From an uncultured Collinsella sp. (lineage in GTDB: Bacteria > Actinomycetota > Coriobacteriia > Coriobacteriales > Coriobacteriaceae), in contig URYT01000096.1 in NCBI GenBank assembly GCA_900552185.1, forward strand, positions 1-7,225: 7,225 nucleotides of DNA, read 5' to 3'. The position numbers were made by a program, and so were the translations under genes. How positions within the stretch are numbered: position 1 is the first letter of the stretch; the number at the start of each line of letters is the position of its first letter. Shown here one piece after another: positions 1 through 5,236 of the stretch. The notes beneath the pieces were generated by a model. It searched no databases. It was not told the DNA's origin and worked only from the letters and a program-made list of their open reading frames with translations.

Positions 1-31
1 TCTCGGAAGGCACGTGCAGACCTTTCGTCAT
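1..31 (-). CDS. arcA: Arginine deiminase, N-terminal fragment (putative)
   Basis: Only the first ten codons are inside the window, read on the minus strand from an ATG at 31-29. They give MTKGLHVPSE, and the next codon begins with A. Arginine deiminases typically begin with a short G-(I/L)-H-V-x-S-E-I-G stretch, where the Ser-Glu-Ile-Gly leads into the guanidino-group hydrolase fold; the visible residues fit this and the partial codon allows Ile. The enzyme would convert arginine to citrulline and ammonia in the cytoplasm, the first step of the ADI pathway. A perfect AGGAGG lies at 39-34 on the minus strand, but only 2 bases from the ATG; an AAAGG further upstream has more normal spacing. A putative basic amino acid antiporter at the right end of the window is consistent with, but does not prove, arginine metabolism nearby. 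Ten residues are little evidence, so this is a tentative call. Confidence 0.5.
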   Translation of the reverse strand, partial: MTKGLHVPSE

Positions 32-47
32 GGCCTCCTACCTTTCT

Positions 48-66
48 TTCGGGCCTTTCGGCCGAA
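48..66 (-). promoter_or_regulatory. Leader hairpin upstream of the minus-strand gene
   Basis: TTCGG(G)CC at 48-55 and GGCCGAA at 60-66 can pair around the loop TTTC, with one bulged G. It lies 17-35 bases upstream of the minus-strand ATG at 31, just before the purine-rich ribosome-binding stretch. It is probably part of that gene's 5' untranslated region. There is no U-run in the minus direction after it, so it is not an obvious terminator. Its role is unknown; mRNA stabilisation or translation control is possible. Confidence 0.35.
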
Positions 67-112
67 TCTCTCAGCGCCCTTCCATAGCGGACGCTGCTTG
101 CTGACAGCACTA

Positions 113-118
113 GTTATA
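113..118 (-). promoter_or_regulatory. Possible -10 element for the minus-strand gene
   Basis: On the minus strand the bases 118-113 read TATAAC, a 5-of-6 match to TATAAT. This would place the transcript start near 106 and give a leader of roughly 75 bases that includes the hairpin at 48-66. No good -35 box is found at the usual distance. Instead, two copies of GGTGGAATT (minus strand, 143-135 and 131-123) sit directly upstream, which could mean that an activator or repressor acts there. This is inference from pattern only. Confidence 0.25.
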
Positions 119-122
119 TCCA

Positions 123-143
123 AATTCCACCCGCAATTCCACC
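123..143. repeat. Paired 9-bp direct repeat AATTCCACC, period 12
   Basis: AATTCCACC occurs at 123-131 and again at 135-143, separated by CGC. The copies are identical. They lie just upstream of the possible minus-strand -10 element at 118-113, a position where regulator binding would control that promoter. Confidence 0.6.
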
Positions 144-151
144 TCGCCCCC

Positions 152-179
152 GAACGGTCAACAAAGTGCGATGAACGGT
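152..179. repeat. Paired 7-bp repeat GAACGGT, 21-bp spacing
   Basis: GAACGGT is found at 152-158 and 173-179. The start-to-start distance is 21 bp, two turns of B-DNA, so both copies face the same side of the helix. A 7-mer pair could be chance, but the spacing equals that of the pair at 358-391. Confidence 0.4.
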
Positions 180-215
180 ATATCGCATGAGATTCCCCCA
201 TAATGTACTTCGGCG

Positions 216-240
216 TTCTAAAGTAACTTTTCTAAGGTAA
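216..240. repeat. Paired 11-bp direct repeat TTCTAARGTAA, period 14
   Basis: TTCTAAAGTAA at 216-226 and TTCTAAGGTAA at 230-240 match at 10 of 11 bases. Both contain CTAAR, which recurs on the same strand at 254, 279 and 306, giving five copies in about 90 bases. Confidence 0.55.
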
Positions 241-268
241 ACGCTCTTTTTTCCTAAAAACTATTTGC

Positions 269-310
269 AATTGCATCTCTAAACTTTTGATTCAGAATTG
301 CATAGCTAAA
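269..310. repeat. Paired 15-bp repeat AATTGCAT-NN-CTAAA, period 27
   Basis: AATTGCATCTCTAAA at 269-283 and AATTGCATAGCTAAA at 296-310 are identical at 13 of 15 positions. The first copy overlaps a perfect 10-bp palindrome, TGCAATTGCA (266-275). The two-part structure (AATTGCAT plus CTAAA) looks like a composite binding site, but I cannot name a regulator. Confidence 0.55.
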
Positions 311-357
311 TCGGTTTTATGTATATAAATGATGTTTGTTTACGTTTCCGCCTGCAT

Positions 358-391
358 TCAATGATATTCAGCTATCCATCATTCTTATTCA
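358..391. promoter_or_regulatory. Paired 13-bp operator-like sites, 21-bp spacing
   Basis: TCAATGATATTCA (358-370) and TCATTCTTATTCA (379-391) match at 10 of 13 positions and start exactly 21 bp apart. Both end in TATTCA, i.e. TGAATA on the minus strand. ArgR/AhrC ARG boxes carry TGAAT/ATTCA half-sites and often occur as pairs with about 21 bp between centres, so an arginine-repressor site is an attractive idea next to a putative arginine deiminase gene. The opposite half-site is degenerate in both copies, so the regulator assignment is inference. The pair lies about 190 bases upstream of ppk1 and 330 upstream of the minus-strand gene. Confidence 0.35.
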
Positions 392-523
392 CACTTACGT
401 ACCAGTTGAGTGAGGATATAGACCGCTTGCAGACGAGCAGGGCGTCAGTCCTATGACTTGTCAGCGTAAGAAGTAGGTAAAGATACCGTTCGCACAATAC
501 GTCCGTGCCACAAGTCGACTAAA

Positions 524-556
524 TTGAGACAATAGTGAATAGGGTTAGGCTACCGT
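524..556 (+). promoter_or_regulatory. Probable ppk1 promoter
   Basis: TTGAGA at 524-529 (5 of 6 to TTGACA) is followed after 16 bases by TAGGCT at 546-551, a typical high-GC -10 of the TANNNT type. Alternatively the -10 is TACCGT at 551-556, in the context GCTACCGT. That resembles the GCTACCAT before the methyltransferase gene and the CCTACAAT before the P1 peptidase gene. Either choice starts the transcript near 558-563, giving a leader of about 20 bases before the ppk1 start. Confidence 0.45.
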
Positions 557-569
557 CCCCTGCGGGGAC
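555..569 (+). promoter_or_regulatory. Small GC hairpin at the ppk1 mRNA 5' end
   Basis: GTCCCC (555-560) and GGGGAC (564-569) form a perfect 6-bp stem with a TGC triloop. It ends 11 bases before the ATG at 581. If transcription starts around 558-563, only part of it is in the mRNA and it is mainly a DNA feature; if transcription starts upstream, it would cap the leader and sit close to the ribosome-binding region. The ppk1 ribosome-binding site itself is weak (GGA at 575-577). Confidence 0.4.
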
Positions 570-580
570 TGAACGGACAG

Positions 581-3160
581 ATGCATATGCCGAGCAAAAT
601 CGAAAAAAAGCAAGCCGCCGCAAAGCTGCGCAAACCGCCTCGCGACTTCTCGTACACGCAGAACCGAGAGCTCAGCTGGCTACGCTTTGACAACCGTGTG
701 CTTGACGAAGCCTTCGATGAGACCGTTCCGCTGTTCGAGCGTCTAAAGTTCGTATCGATTTTCGAGTCTAACCTCGACGAGTTTCTCATGGTGCGCGTGG
801 GCGGCCTGTCCGATCTGGCAGAGCTCAAAAAGCAACCTGTCGACAACAAGAGCAATATGACCGCCTCCGAACAGGTCGATGCTGTCATGGCCGAAATGCC
901 CGGGCTCCTTACCCGTTGGGAGTCCATCTTTAAGAGCATCGAGGGCAAGCTCGACACCTTGGGCGTTCACCGCGCCCGCATCGATTCGCTTACGCCCGAG
1001 GAGCGCACCTTTGTAACCCGCTACTTCCAGGCCTACGTGTCGCCGGTCATCTCGCCGCTGGTCATCGATCCTCGCCACCCCTTCCCCAACCTACGCAATG
1101 GCGCGCTCTATCTGGCCTGTGGTCTGGACGGCGCCACCGACGAGGAGAGCCTGCTGGGCCTTATCGAGATTCCCGCCTCGATGAACCGCGTGGTCGAGAT
1201 CCCCTCGCCCACCGGCACCTACTCCTACATCTTGCTCGAGGACGTCATCCTCGCCTGCCTGGACAGCTGCTTTGGCTCCTATAAGCCGCTGGATCGTGCG
1301 CTGATCCGCGTCACCCGCAACGCCGACATCGATCCGGACGGCGAGGGCGTCGAAGAGGAGGAGGACTACCGCCAGCACATGAAGCGCATCCTCAAGAAGC
1401 GCCTGCGTCTGCAGCCGGTAGTGCTCGCGGTCTCGGGGTCGCTCGAGAAGGCAACGCTCAAGACCATCCGCAAGGCGCTCGAGCTTTCGCGCCGCTCTGT
1501 CTTTACCTGCGATATCCCGCTCGACCTGGGCTACGTCTTTGGCATTGAGGGCAAGATTCCCGAGCACCTGCGCAACGAGCTGCTCTTTACGCCGTTTAGG
1601 CCGCAGCCCAATCCCACCATCGACATGACCCGCTCCATCCGCGAGCAGGTGCTGCAGCACGACAAGCTGCTCTTTTATCCCTACGAGGCCATGAACCCCT
1701 TCCTGGATCTGGTGCACGAGGCCGCCTACGACCCCGAGTGCATCTCGCTGCGCATCACGCTCTACCGCGTGGCCAAGCAGAGCCGCCTGTGCGAGTCGCT
1801 GATCGATGCTGCCGAGAACGGCAAAGAGGTCACGGTGCTCATGGAACTTCGTGCCCGCTTTGACGAGCAGAACAACATCGAGTGGGCCGAGCGCCTGGAA
1901 GAGGCCGGCTGCACCGTCATCTATGGTTCCGAGGGCTTTAAATGCCACTCAAAGATCTGCCAGCTCACCTATCGCGAGGGCATGGCGCTAACGCGCCTCA
2001 CGCTTTTGGGCACCGGCAACTTTAACGAGAAGACGGCCAAACTCTACAGCGACTTTATGCTCATGACAGCCCATCCCGGCATCGGCGAGGACGCCAACCT
2101 GTTCTTCCGCAATCTGTCGCTGGGCAACCTGCGCGGCGACTACCGCTTCCTGGGTGTGGCGCCCGTCGGACTGAAACCGCTCATCATGCGCGGGCTTGAC
2201 CGCGAGATCCAGCGCGCCCTTGCCGGCGAGCCCGCCCGCGTGTTCTTTAAGCTCAACTCGCTGACCGACCGCGAGGTTATCGACAAGATCGCCGAGGCAT
2301 CGTGTGCCGGCGTGCGCGTAGACATGATCATCCGCGGCATCTCGTGCCTCAAGCCCGGTGTTCCGGGCAAGACCGAGAACGTGCATGTCCGCTCCATCGT
2401 CGGACGCTTTTTGGAGCACGCGCGCGTCTATGCTTTCGGCGTGGACTCGGACATGATTTACCTGAGCTCGGCAGACATGATGACGCGCAACACCGAGCAC
2501 CGCGTGGAGATTGCCTTCCCCGTGCTCGACCCCACCTGCCGCGCCCTAGCGCACGAGTACATGGGCATGCAGCTGCGCGACAACGTGAAGGCCCGCAGCC
2601 TCACGAGCGACGGCACCTGGGTCCCCGTGGAGCGTGCAGAGGGTGAGAAACCCTTCAACTCGCAGGAAGCCCTGCTGGAGCGTGCCTATCGCAACGCCGA
2701 GGCCGCCGCGCAGCAGCGCGCACAGGAGAAGGAACGTGTGGCCGAGGAGGCCATTCAGGCCGAGGTTGAACACGGAGCAGCTGCCAAACCGGAAGCGGTT
2801 GCAGCTCCCCCGGTGAATGAGCCCGAGGCTGCCGCAGAGCCCGCCGTGGAGAAAGCGCCCGAGCCCGCTACTGCGACTCCGGAGCCCGCCGCCGAGGCAA
2901 AGCCCGCCCCTGCTCCTGAGCCGCAGCCGGCCACACCCAAGGTCCAAGAGGTCCAGGCGACCGTCATTGAGCCCGAGCCCGCACCTGCACCTCAGCCCGA
3001 GCCGCAGGTCACCAAGACCGCACCCGAGACGAGCGCCCGTCGCGATAAGCCCGCCGGCAAGACCAAGGCCATCGAGCGCCATCGCCCCGGTCGCGTGCGC
3101 ATGGGCCTGGGTCTGATCGGCCTGGGTCTTAAGACGCTCATTACCGGCAAGACGAAATAG
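581..3160 (+). CDS. ppk1: Polyphosphate kinase Ppk1 with a long C-terminal extension
   Basis: Ppk1 reversibly transfers the ATP gamma-phosphate to a growing inorganic polyphosphate chain through a phosphohistidine. The 859-residue product shows the whole core: N-terminal domain with ELSWLRFDNRVLDEA (30-44) and LDEFLMVRVGGL (65-76), head domain to about 340, then the two phospholipase-D-like catalytic domains (about 348-510 and 519-690). The expected phospho-acceptor His is H455 in GFKCHSK and the second catalytic His is H613 in GRFLEHARVY; their spacing (158) is close to the E. coli H435/H592 pair (157). GTGNFNEKTAKLYSDF (477-492) and IRGISCLKPG (584-593) are further signatures. E. coli Ppk1 has 688 residues, so about 170 are extra: a charged Ala/Glu/Gln helix-like part (about 695-732), an Ala/Pro/Glu linker (about 735-815), and a basic tail (820-840) ending in MGLGLIGLGLKTLITGK. 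ATG at 587 is an alternative start with better spacing to the weak GGA at 575-577. It is followed by its own terminator. Confidence 0.96.
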   Translation: MHMPSKIEKKQAAAKLRKPPRDFSYTQNRELSWLRFDNRVLDEAFDETVPLFERLKFVSIFESNLDEFLMVRVGGLSDLAELKKQPVDNKSNMTASEQVDAVMAEMPGLLTRWESIFKSIEGKLDTLGVHRARIDSLTPEERTFVTRYFQAYVSPVISPLVIDPRHPFPNLRNGALYLACGLDGATDEESLLGLIEIPASMNRVVEIPSPTGTYSYILLEDVILACLDSCFGSYKPLDRALIRVTRNADIDPDGEGVEEEEDYRQHMKRILKKRLRLQPVVLAVSGSLEKATLKTIRKALELSRRSVFTCDIPLDLGYVFGIEGKIPEHLRNELLFTPFRPQPNPTIDMTRSIREQVLQHDKLLFYPYEAMNPFLDLVHEAAYDPECISLRITLYRVAKQSRLCESLIDAAENGKEVTVLMELRARFDEQNNIEWAERLEEAGCTVIYGSEGFKCHSKICQLTYREGMALTRLTLLGTGNFNEKTAKLYSDFMLMTAHPGIGEDANLFFRNLSLGNLRGDYRFLGVAPVGLKPLIMRGLDREIQRALAGEPARVFFKLNSLTDREVIDKIAEASCAGVRVDMIIRGISCLKPGVPGKTENVHVRSIVGRFLEHARVYAFGVDSDMIYLSSADMMTRNTEHRVEIAFPVLDPTCRALAHEYMGMQLRDNVKARSLTSDGTWVPVERAEGEKPFNSQEALLERAYRNAEAAAQQRAQEKERVAEEAIQAEVEHGAAAKPEAVAAPPVNEPEAAAEPAVEKAPEPATATPEPAAEAKPAPAPEPQPATPKVQEVQATVIEPEPAPAPQPEPQVTKTAPETSARRDKPAGKTKAIERHRPGRVRMGLGLIGLGLKTLITGKTK

Positions 3161-3162
3161 TC

Positions 3163-3187
3163 GTTTGTAGAAGCAGTTTGTAGAAGC
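3163..3187. repeat. Perfect 12-bp tandem repeat after the ppk1 stop
   Basis: GTTTGTAGAAGC occurs at 3163-3174 and 3176-3187, a period of 13 bases, starting 2 bases after the ppk1 TAG. The second copy runs into the 5' arm of the terminator. It looks like a recent slippage duplication. Confidence 0.75.
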
Positions 3188-3227
3188 GCCCCGCATTTGA
3201 GGAAAGCCTCGGATGCGGGGCGCTTTT
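3184..3227 (+). terminator. Strong rho-independent terminator of ppk1
   Basis: GCGCCCCGCAT (3186-3196) pairs perfectly with ATGCGGGGCGC (3213-3223). The helix can continue through two U-G wobbles and GAGG/CCTC (3199-3202/3207-3210) to an AAAG loop. TTTT follows at 3224-3227, and AA at 3184-3185 can pair with the first two Ts. It lies 24 bases after the ppk1 stop and isolates ppk1 from the methyltransferase gene. Confidence 0.88.
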
Positions 3228-3230
3228 CCC

Positions 3231-3239
3231 TGCTACCAT
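3231..3239 (+). promoter_or_regulatory. Extended -10 element of the methyltransferase gene
   Basis: TGCTACCAT fits the extended -10 form TGn-TANNNT (TACCAT matches TATAAT at 4 of 6). It starts 3 bases after the terminator T-run, so the -35 region lies in the terminator's 3' arm and is not consensus. The transcript would begin around 3245-3247, about 28 bases before the ATG at 3274. The last two bases of this element are part of the ATG at 3238, which argues against 3238 being the translation start. Confidence 0.45.
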
Positions 3240-3273
3240 GGTGCGAACAACAACGCGAATGACAGGCAGGAAT

Positions 3274-4587
3274 ATGAAGCTCACTATAGAATCGATGACC
3301 TACGGCGCCGACGGGCTGGCGCACGCCGACAACGGCAAGGCCGTCTTTGTGCAGGGCGCCGTGGCAGGCGACACCGTCGAGGCCGAGGTCGTACAGGACG
3401 GCAAGTCGTTCATGCGTGCCCGCACCACCGAGATTCTGGAGCCAAGCCCCGATCGCATTCAGCCTCCCTGCCCCTTCGTGGGCATCTGCGGCGGCTGCTC
3501 GTGGGGCAATCTCTCACGCACGGCACAGCTCGCCGCCAAGGAGCAAAATCTGCGCTCCACGCTCGAGCGTATCGGCAAGTTCAGCCCCGATCAAGTCGAT
3601 GAACTGGTGCAACCCATCCGCCACACCAAGGATGATTGGGGCTACCGCAATAAAATCGAACTCGAGCCGACCGTTGTAAACGGCCGCGTGCGTCTTGGCA
3701 TGCACGGTGTCGATCCTCGCAAGATCGTGACCGTCGATTCGTGCCCGTTGTTCGACAAACGCTTCCCCAAGGCACTCAAATCGGTCGTCGGCGCGCTCAA
3801 TTATCTGAGCGGCAGCCACGACCTGGGCCTTGAGCGCGTGGGCATTCGCGCCTCGCGTCGCACCAAGGCACTCGAGGTGGCGCTCTGGACGCCTACGGGC
3901 TCTTTCCCGCGCTCGCAAGTCTCGCGCGTGTTGGCAGACGCCGCGCACCCCACAAGTGTCGTACGCGTGATGAGCAAGGGCGAAAAGAAGGCCCGCCGTG
4001 TTTCCAAGGTCGAAATGCTCGCCGGAGAGGGCTCATGGACCGAGAATATCGCCGAGGGTCAGATGCGCTTGTCTGCCCCGTCTTTTTTCCAGGTCAACAC
4101 CAAGGGTGCCGAGATTTTGATCGAGCTTGTCATGGAAGCGCTCGACCCGCAGGAAGACGAGCTTGCCGTGGACCTGTACTGCGGTGCCGGTACCTTTACC
4201 CTGCCGCTCGCCCGCCGCTGCGACTTTGTCGCCGCCGTCGAGGCCTACGGCCCGGCCGTGCGCGACCTGCGCCGCAACCTCGAGATCAACAAGCTCGATA
4301 ACGTCGACGTCATTGGCGGAGACGCGGTGCGCGAGTTCCCCGACCAGGATGCCGACGTCTTGGTGGTCGACCCGCCGCGCGCAGGCCTCGCCCCCGAAGC
4401 GATCGACCTTATCGCCAGCACGAGTGCCCGCGATGTCGCCTACGTGAGCTGCGACCCGGCCACCCTGGCGCGCGATCTCAAACGCTTTGTCGAAGAAGGC
4501 ACCTTCTCCCCCGTAAAGATCACGCCAGTCGACCTGTTCCCACAAACCTTCCACTGCGAGACCGTCGTCCACCTTAGGCGCAACTAG
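3274..4587 (+). CDS. rlmD: 23S rRNA (uracil-5)-methyltransferase, RlmD/RumA family
   Basis: The enzyme transfers a methyl group from S-adenosylmethionine to C5 of a uridine, in this family usually U1939 (RlmD) or both U747 and U1939 (RlmCD) of 23S rRNA. The 437-residue product begins with a TRAM RNA-binding domain (about 1-55). C66, C72 and C75 (CPFVGICGGC) plus C157 (VDSCPLF) match the 4Fe-4S cluster ligands. The SAM-binding region is AVDLYCGAGTFTLPLAR (298-314), with VDPPRAGL (365-372) following. C393 in YVSCDPATLARDL is the catalytic nucleophile and E429 in HCETVVHL the probable general base. FFQVNTKGAE (271-280) is also typical. I place the start at 3274, after the purine-rich AGGCAGGA (3264-3271); an in-frame ATG at 3238 would add 12 residues but overlaps the -10 element. 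The exact target uridine cannot be read from sequence, and a tRNA-type TrmA is less likely given the TRAM domain and cluster. Confidence 0.93.
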   Translation: MKLTIESMTYGADGLAHADNGKAVFVQGAVAGDTVEAEVVQDGKSFMRARTTEILEPSPDRIQPPCPFVGICGGCSWGNLSRTAQLAAKEQNLRSTLERIGKFSPDQVDELVQPIRHTKDDWGYRNKIELEPTVVNGRVRLGMHGVDPRKIVTVDSCPLFDKRFPKALKSVVGALNYLSGSHDLGLERVGIRASRRTKALEVALWTPTGSFPRSQVSRVLADAAHPTSVVRVMSKGEKKARRVSKVEMLAGEGSWTENIAEGQMRLSAPSFFQVNTKGAEILIELVMEALDPQEDELAVDLYCGAGTFTLPLARRCDFVAAVEAYGPAVRDLRRNLEINKLDNVDVIGGDAVREFPDQDADVLVVDPPRAGLAPEAIDLIASTSARDVAYVSCDPATLARDLKRFVEEGTFSPVKITPVDLFPQTFHCETVVHLRRN

Positions 4588-4693
4588 CTACTTAATCATT
4601 GCTCAGAAAAATCATTGGGAAATCGAGCGTGGCAAGCGGAGGTCTTCGGGGTATAAGACGGCTAATTGTATGCCGCCTATGAAAGGAACCCTC
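4588..4693 (+). promoter_or_regulatory. Spacer with possible promoter of the DJ-1/maf operon
   Basis: No clear terminator follows the methyltransferase stop. TATAAG at 4652-4657 is a 5-of-6 match to the -10 consensus and would start a transcript near 4664, about 30 bases before the ATG at 4694, the same leader length as proposed for other genes here. No good -35 box is visible. GTCTT (4642-4646) and AAGAC (4655-4659) could form a weak hairpin around it. AATCATTG is repeated at 4594-4601 and 4610-4617. Read-through from the upstream gene is possible. Confidence 0.35.
4682..4687 (+). promoter_or_regulatory. Ribosome binding site deciding the DJ-1 gene start
   Basis: AAAGGA lies 6 bases before the ATG at 4694. 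Two upstream in-frame ATGs, at 4670 and 4679, have no such site, and this AAAGGA overlaps what would be their coding sequence. The start at 4694 also gives the usual DJ-1 N terminus, where the first beta-strand begins within a few residues. Confidence 0.75.
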
Positions 4694-5236
4694 ATGCCCA
4701 GCGTTGCCGTTCTCGCCGCCGATGGCTTTGAAACTATTGAATGCTTGACCATGGTCGATGTCATGCGTCGCGGCGGCGTGCGTGCCACGCTCGTCTCGAT
4801 TATGCCCACGCGTGAGGTCGTAAGCTCGCTGCAGATCCCCGTGACCTGCGATGCGCTCTTTGATGAGATCAACTTTGACGAGTACGACTGCGTCGTGCTG
4901 CCCGGCGGCCTGCCCGGTGCCACCAACCTGCGCGCCGATCAGCGTGTCTGCGACGTGGTCTGCGAGTTCGCCGCGACCAAGCACGTCGCCGCCATCTGCG
5001 CCGCCCCGTTTATCCTGGGCGAGCTCGACCTGCTCGAAGGGCGCCACGCCACGTGCTTCCCTGGCTTTGAGAAAAGCTTCCCCGAAGGCGCCTATACCGG
5101 CGAGAAGGTCACGCAAGACGGCAACATCATCACTGCCAGCGGCATGGCACAGTCACCCCCCTTTGCATTGGAGCTGCTGCGCACGCTCGCCGGCGACAAG
5201 GCCGTCGAGAAGGTCGCCGAGGACATCCAACTATGA
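4694..5236 (+). CDS. DJ-1/PfpI family protein (YajL/ThiJ type)
   Basis: This 180-residue protein has the size and layout of single-domain DJ-1/YajL proteins. The first strand, VAVLAADGFETIE, contains E16, matching human DJ-1 E18. MVDVMRRGG (20-28) aligns with VDVMRRAG of DJ-1. PGGLPGATNL (70-79) is the conserved glycine loop. C102 in AAICAAPFIL sits at the nucleophile elbow and corresponds to DJ-1 C106. The DJ-1 His126 position appears to be occupied by a non-His residue (ATCFPGFE), so the expected active pair is Glu-Cys. Family members are described as glyoxalase III, deglycase, or oxidative-stress chaperone/sensor, and which of these applies is debated; in the cytoplasm the protein probably protects against reactive carbonyls or oxidation. 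Its stop codon overlaps the start of maf by ATGA, so the two are translationally coupled. Confidence 0.9.
   Translation: MPSVAVLAADGFETIECLTMVDVMRRGGVRATLVSIMPTREVVSSLQIPVTCDALFDEINFDEYDCVVLPGGLPGATNLRADQRVCDVVCEFAATKHVAAICAAPFILGELDLLEGRHATCFPGFEKSFPEGAYTGEKVTQDGNIITASGMAQSPPFALELLRTLAGDKAVEKVAEDIQL

Larger units (their letters stand above)
32..580. other. Long AT-rich divergent intergenic region, no gene seen
   Basis: About 550 bases separate the divergent minus-strand gene and ppk1. I see no convincing coding frame here. The part from about 180 to 400 is clearly AT-rich against the GC-rich genes around it. It contains five sets of short direct repeats (listed separately), a perfect TGCAATTGCA palindrome at 266-275, an inverted pair GCGAT (168-172)/ATCGC (182-186) and a TATATAAAT stretch at 322-330. 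The stretch 400-520 is of intermediate composition and I see nothing clear in it beyond weak hairpins such as GACG (433-436)/CGTC (444-447). The region must contain promoters for both flanking genes. The repeat density suggests several regulator sites, although an unannotated small RNA cannot be excluded. Confidence 0.6.

Noticed and set aside
216..310. Direct repeats considered as a CRISPR array or plasmid-type iterons
   Set aside because: Repeat units are only 7-15 bp, differ from one another, and have no regular spacer length or replication gene nearby.
385..393. TTATTCACA, an exact match to the DnaA box TTATNCACA, in an AT-rich region
   Set aside because: Only one box is present, and the neighbours (arginine deiminase-like gene, ppk1) are not those of a replication origin; one match is expected fairly often by chance in AT-rich DNA.
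454..477. Tiny open frame starting ATGACTTGTCAG in the ppk1 upstream region
   Set aside because: It is only seven codons long with no clear ribosome-binding site, and it lies upstream of the proposed ppk1 transcript start.
1091..1948. Long open frame on the minus strand opposite ppk1 (285 codons)
   Set aside because: It is antisense to the conserved catalytic core of Ppk1, has no recognisable domain and no ribosome-binding site; long antisense frames are common in high-GC genes.
2761..3010. Repeated GAGCCCG units considered as a DNA repeat element
   Set aside because: They are the codon-level result of the Ala/Pro/Glu-rich linker of Ppk1, with irregular spacing and many variants.
2546..3196. 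Minus-strand open frame (216 codons) opposite the Ppk1 tail
   Set aside because: It is the Gly/Leu-rich antisense image of the Pro/Ala/Glu-coding low-complexity DNA and crosses the terminator; no family features.
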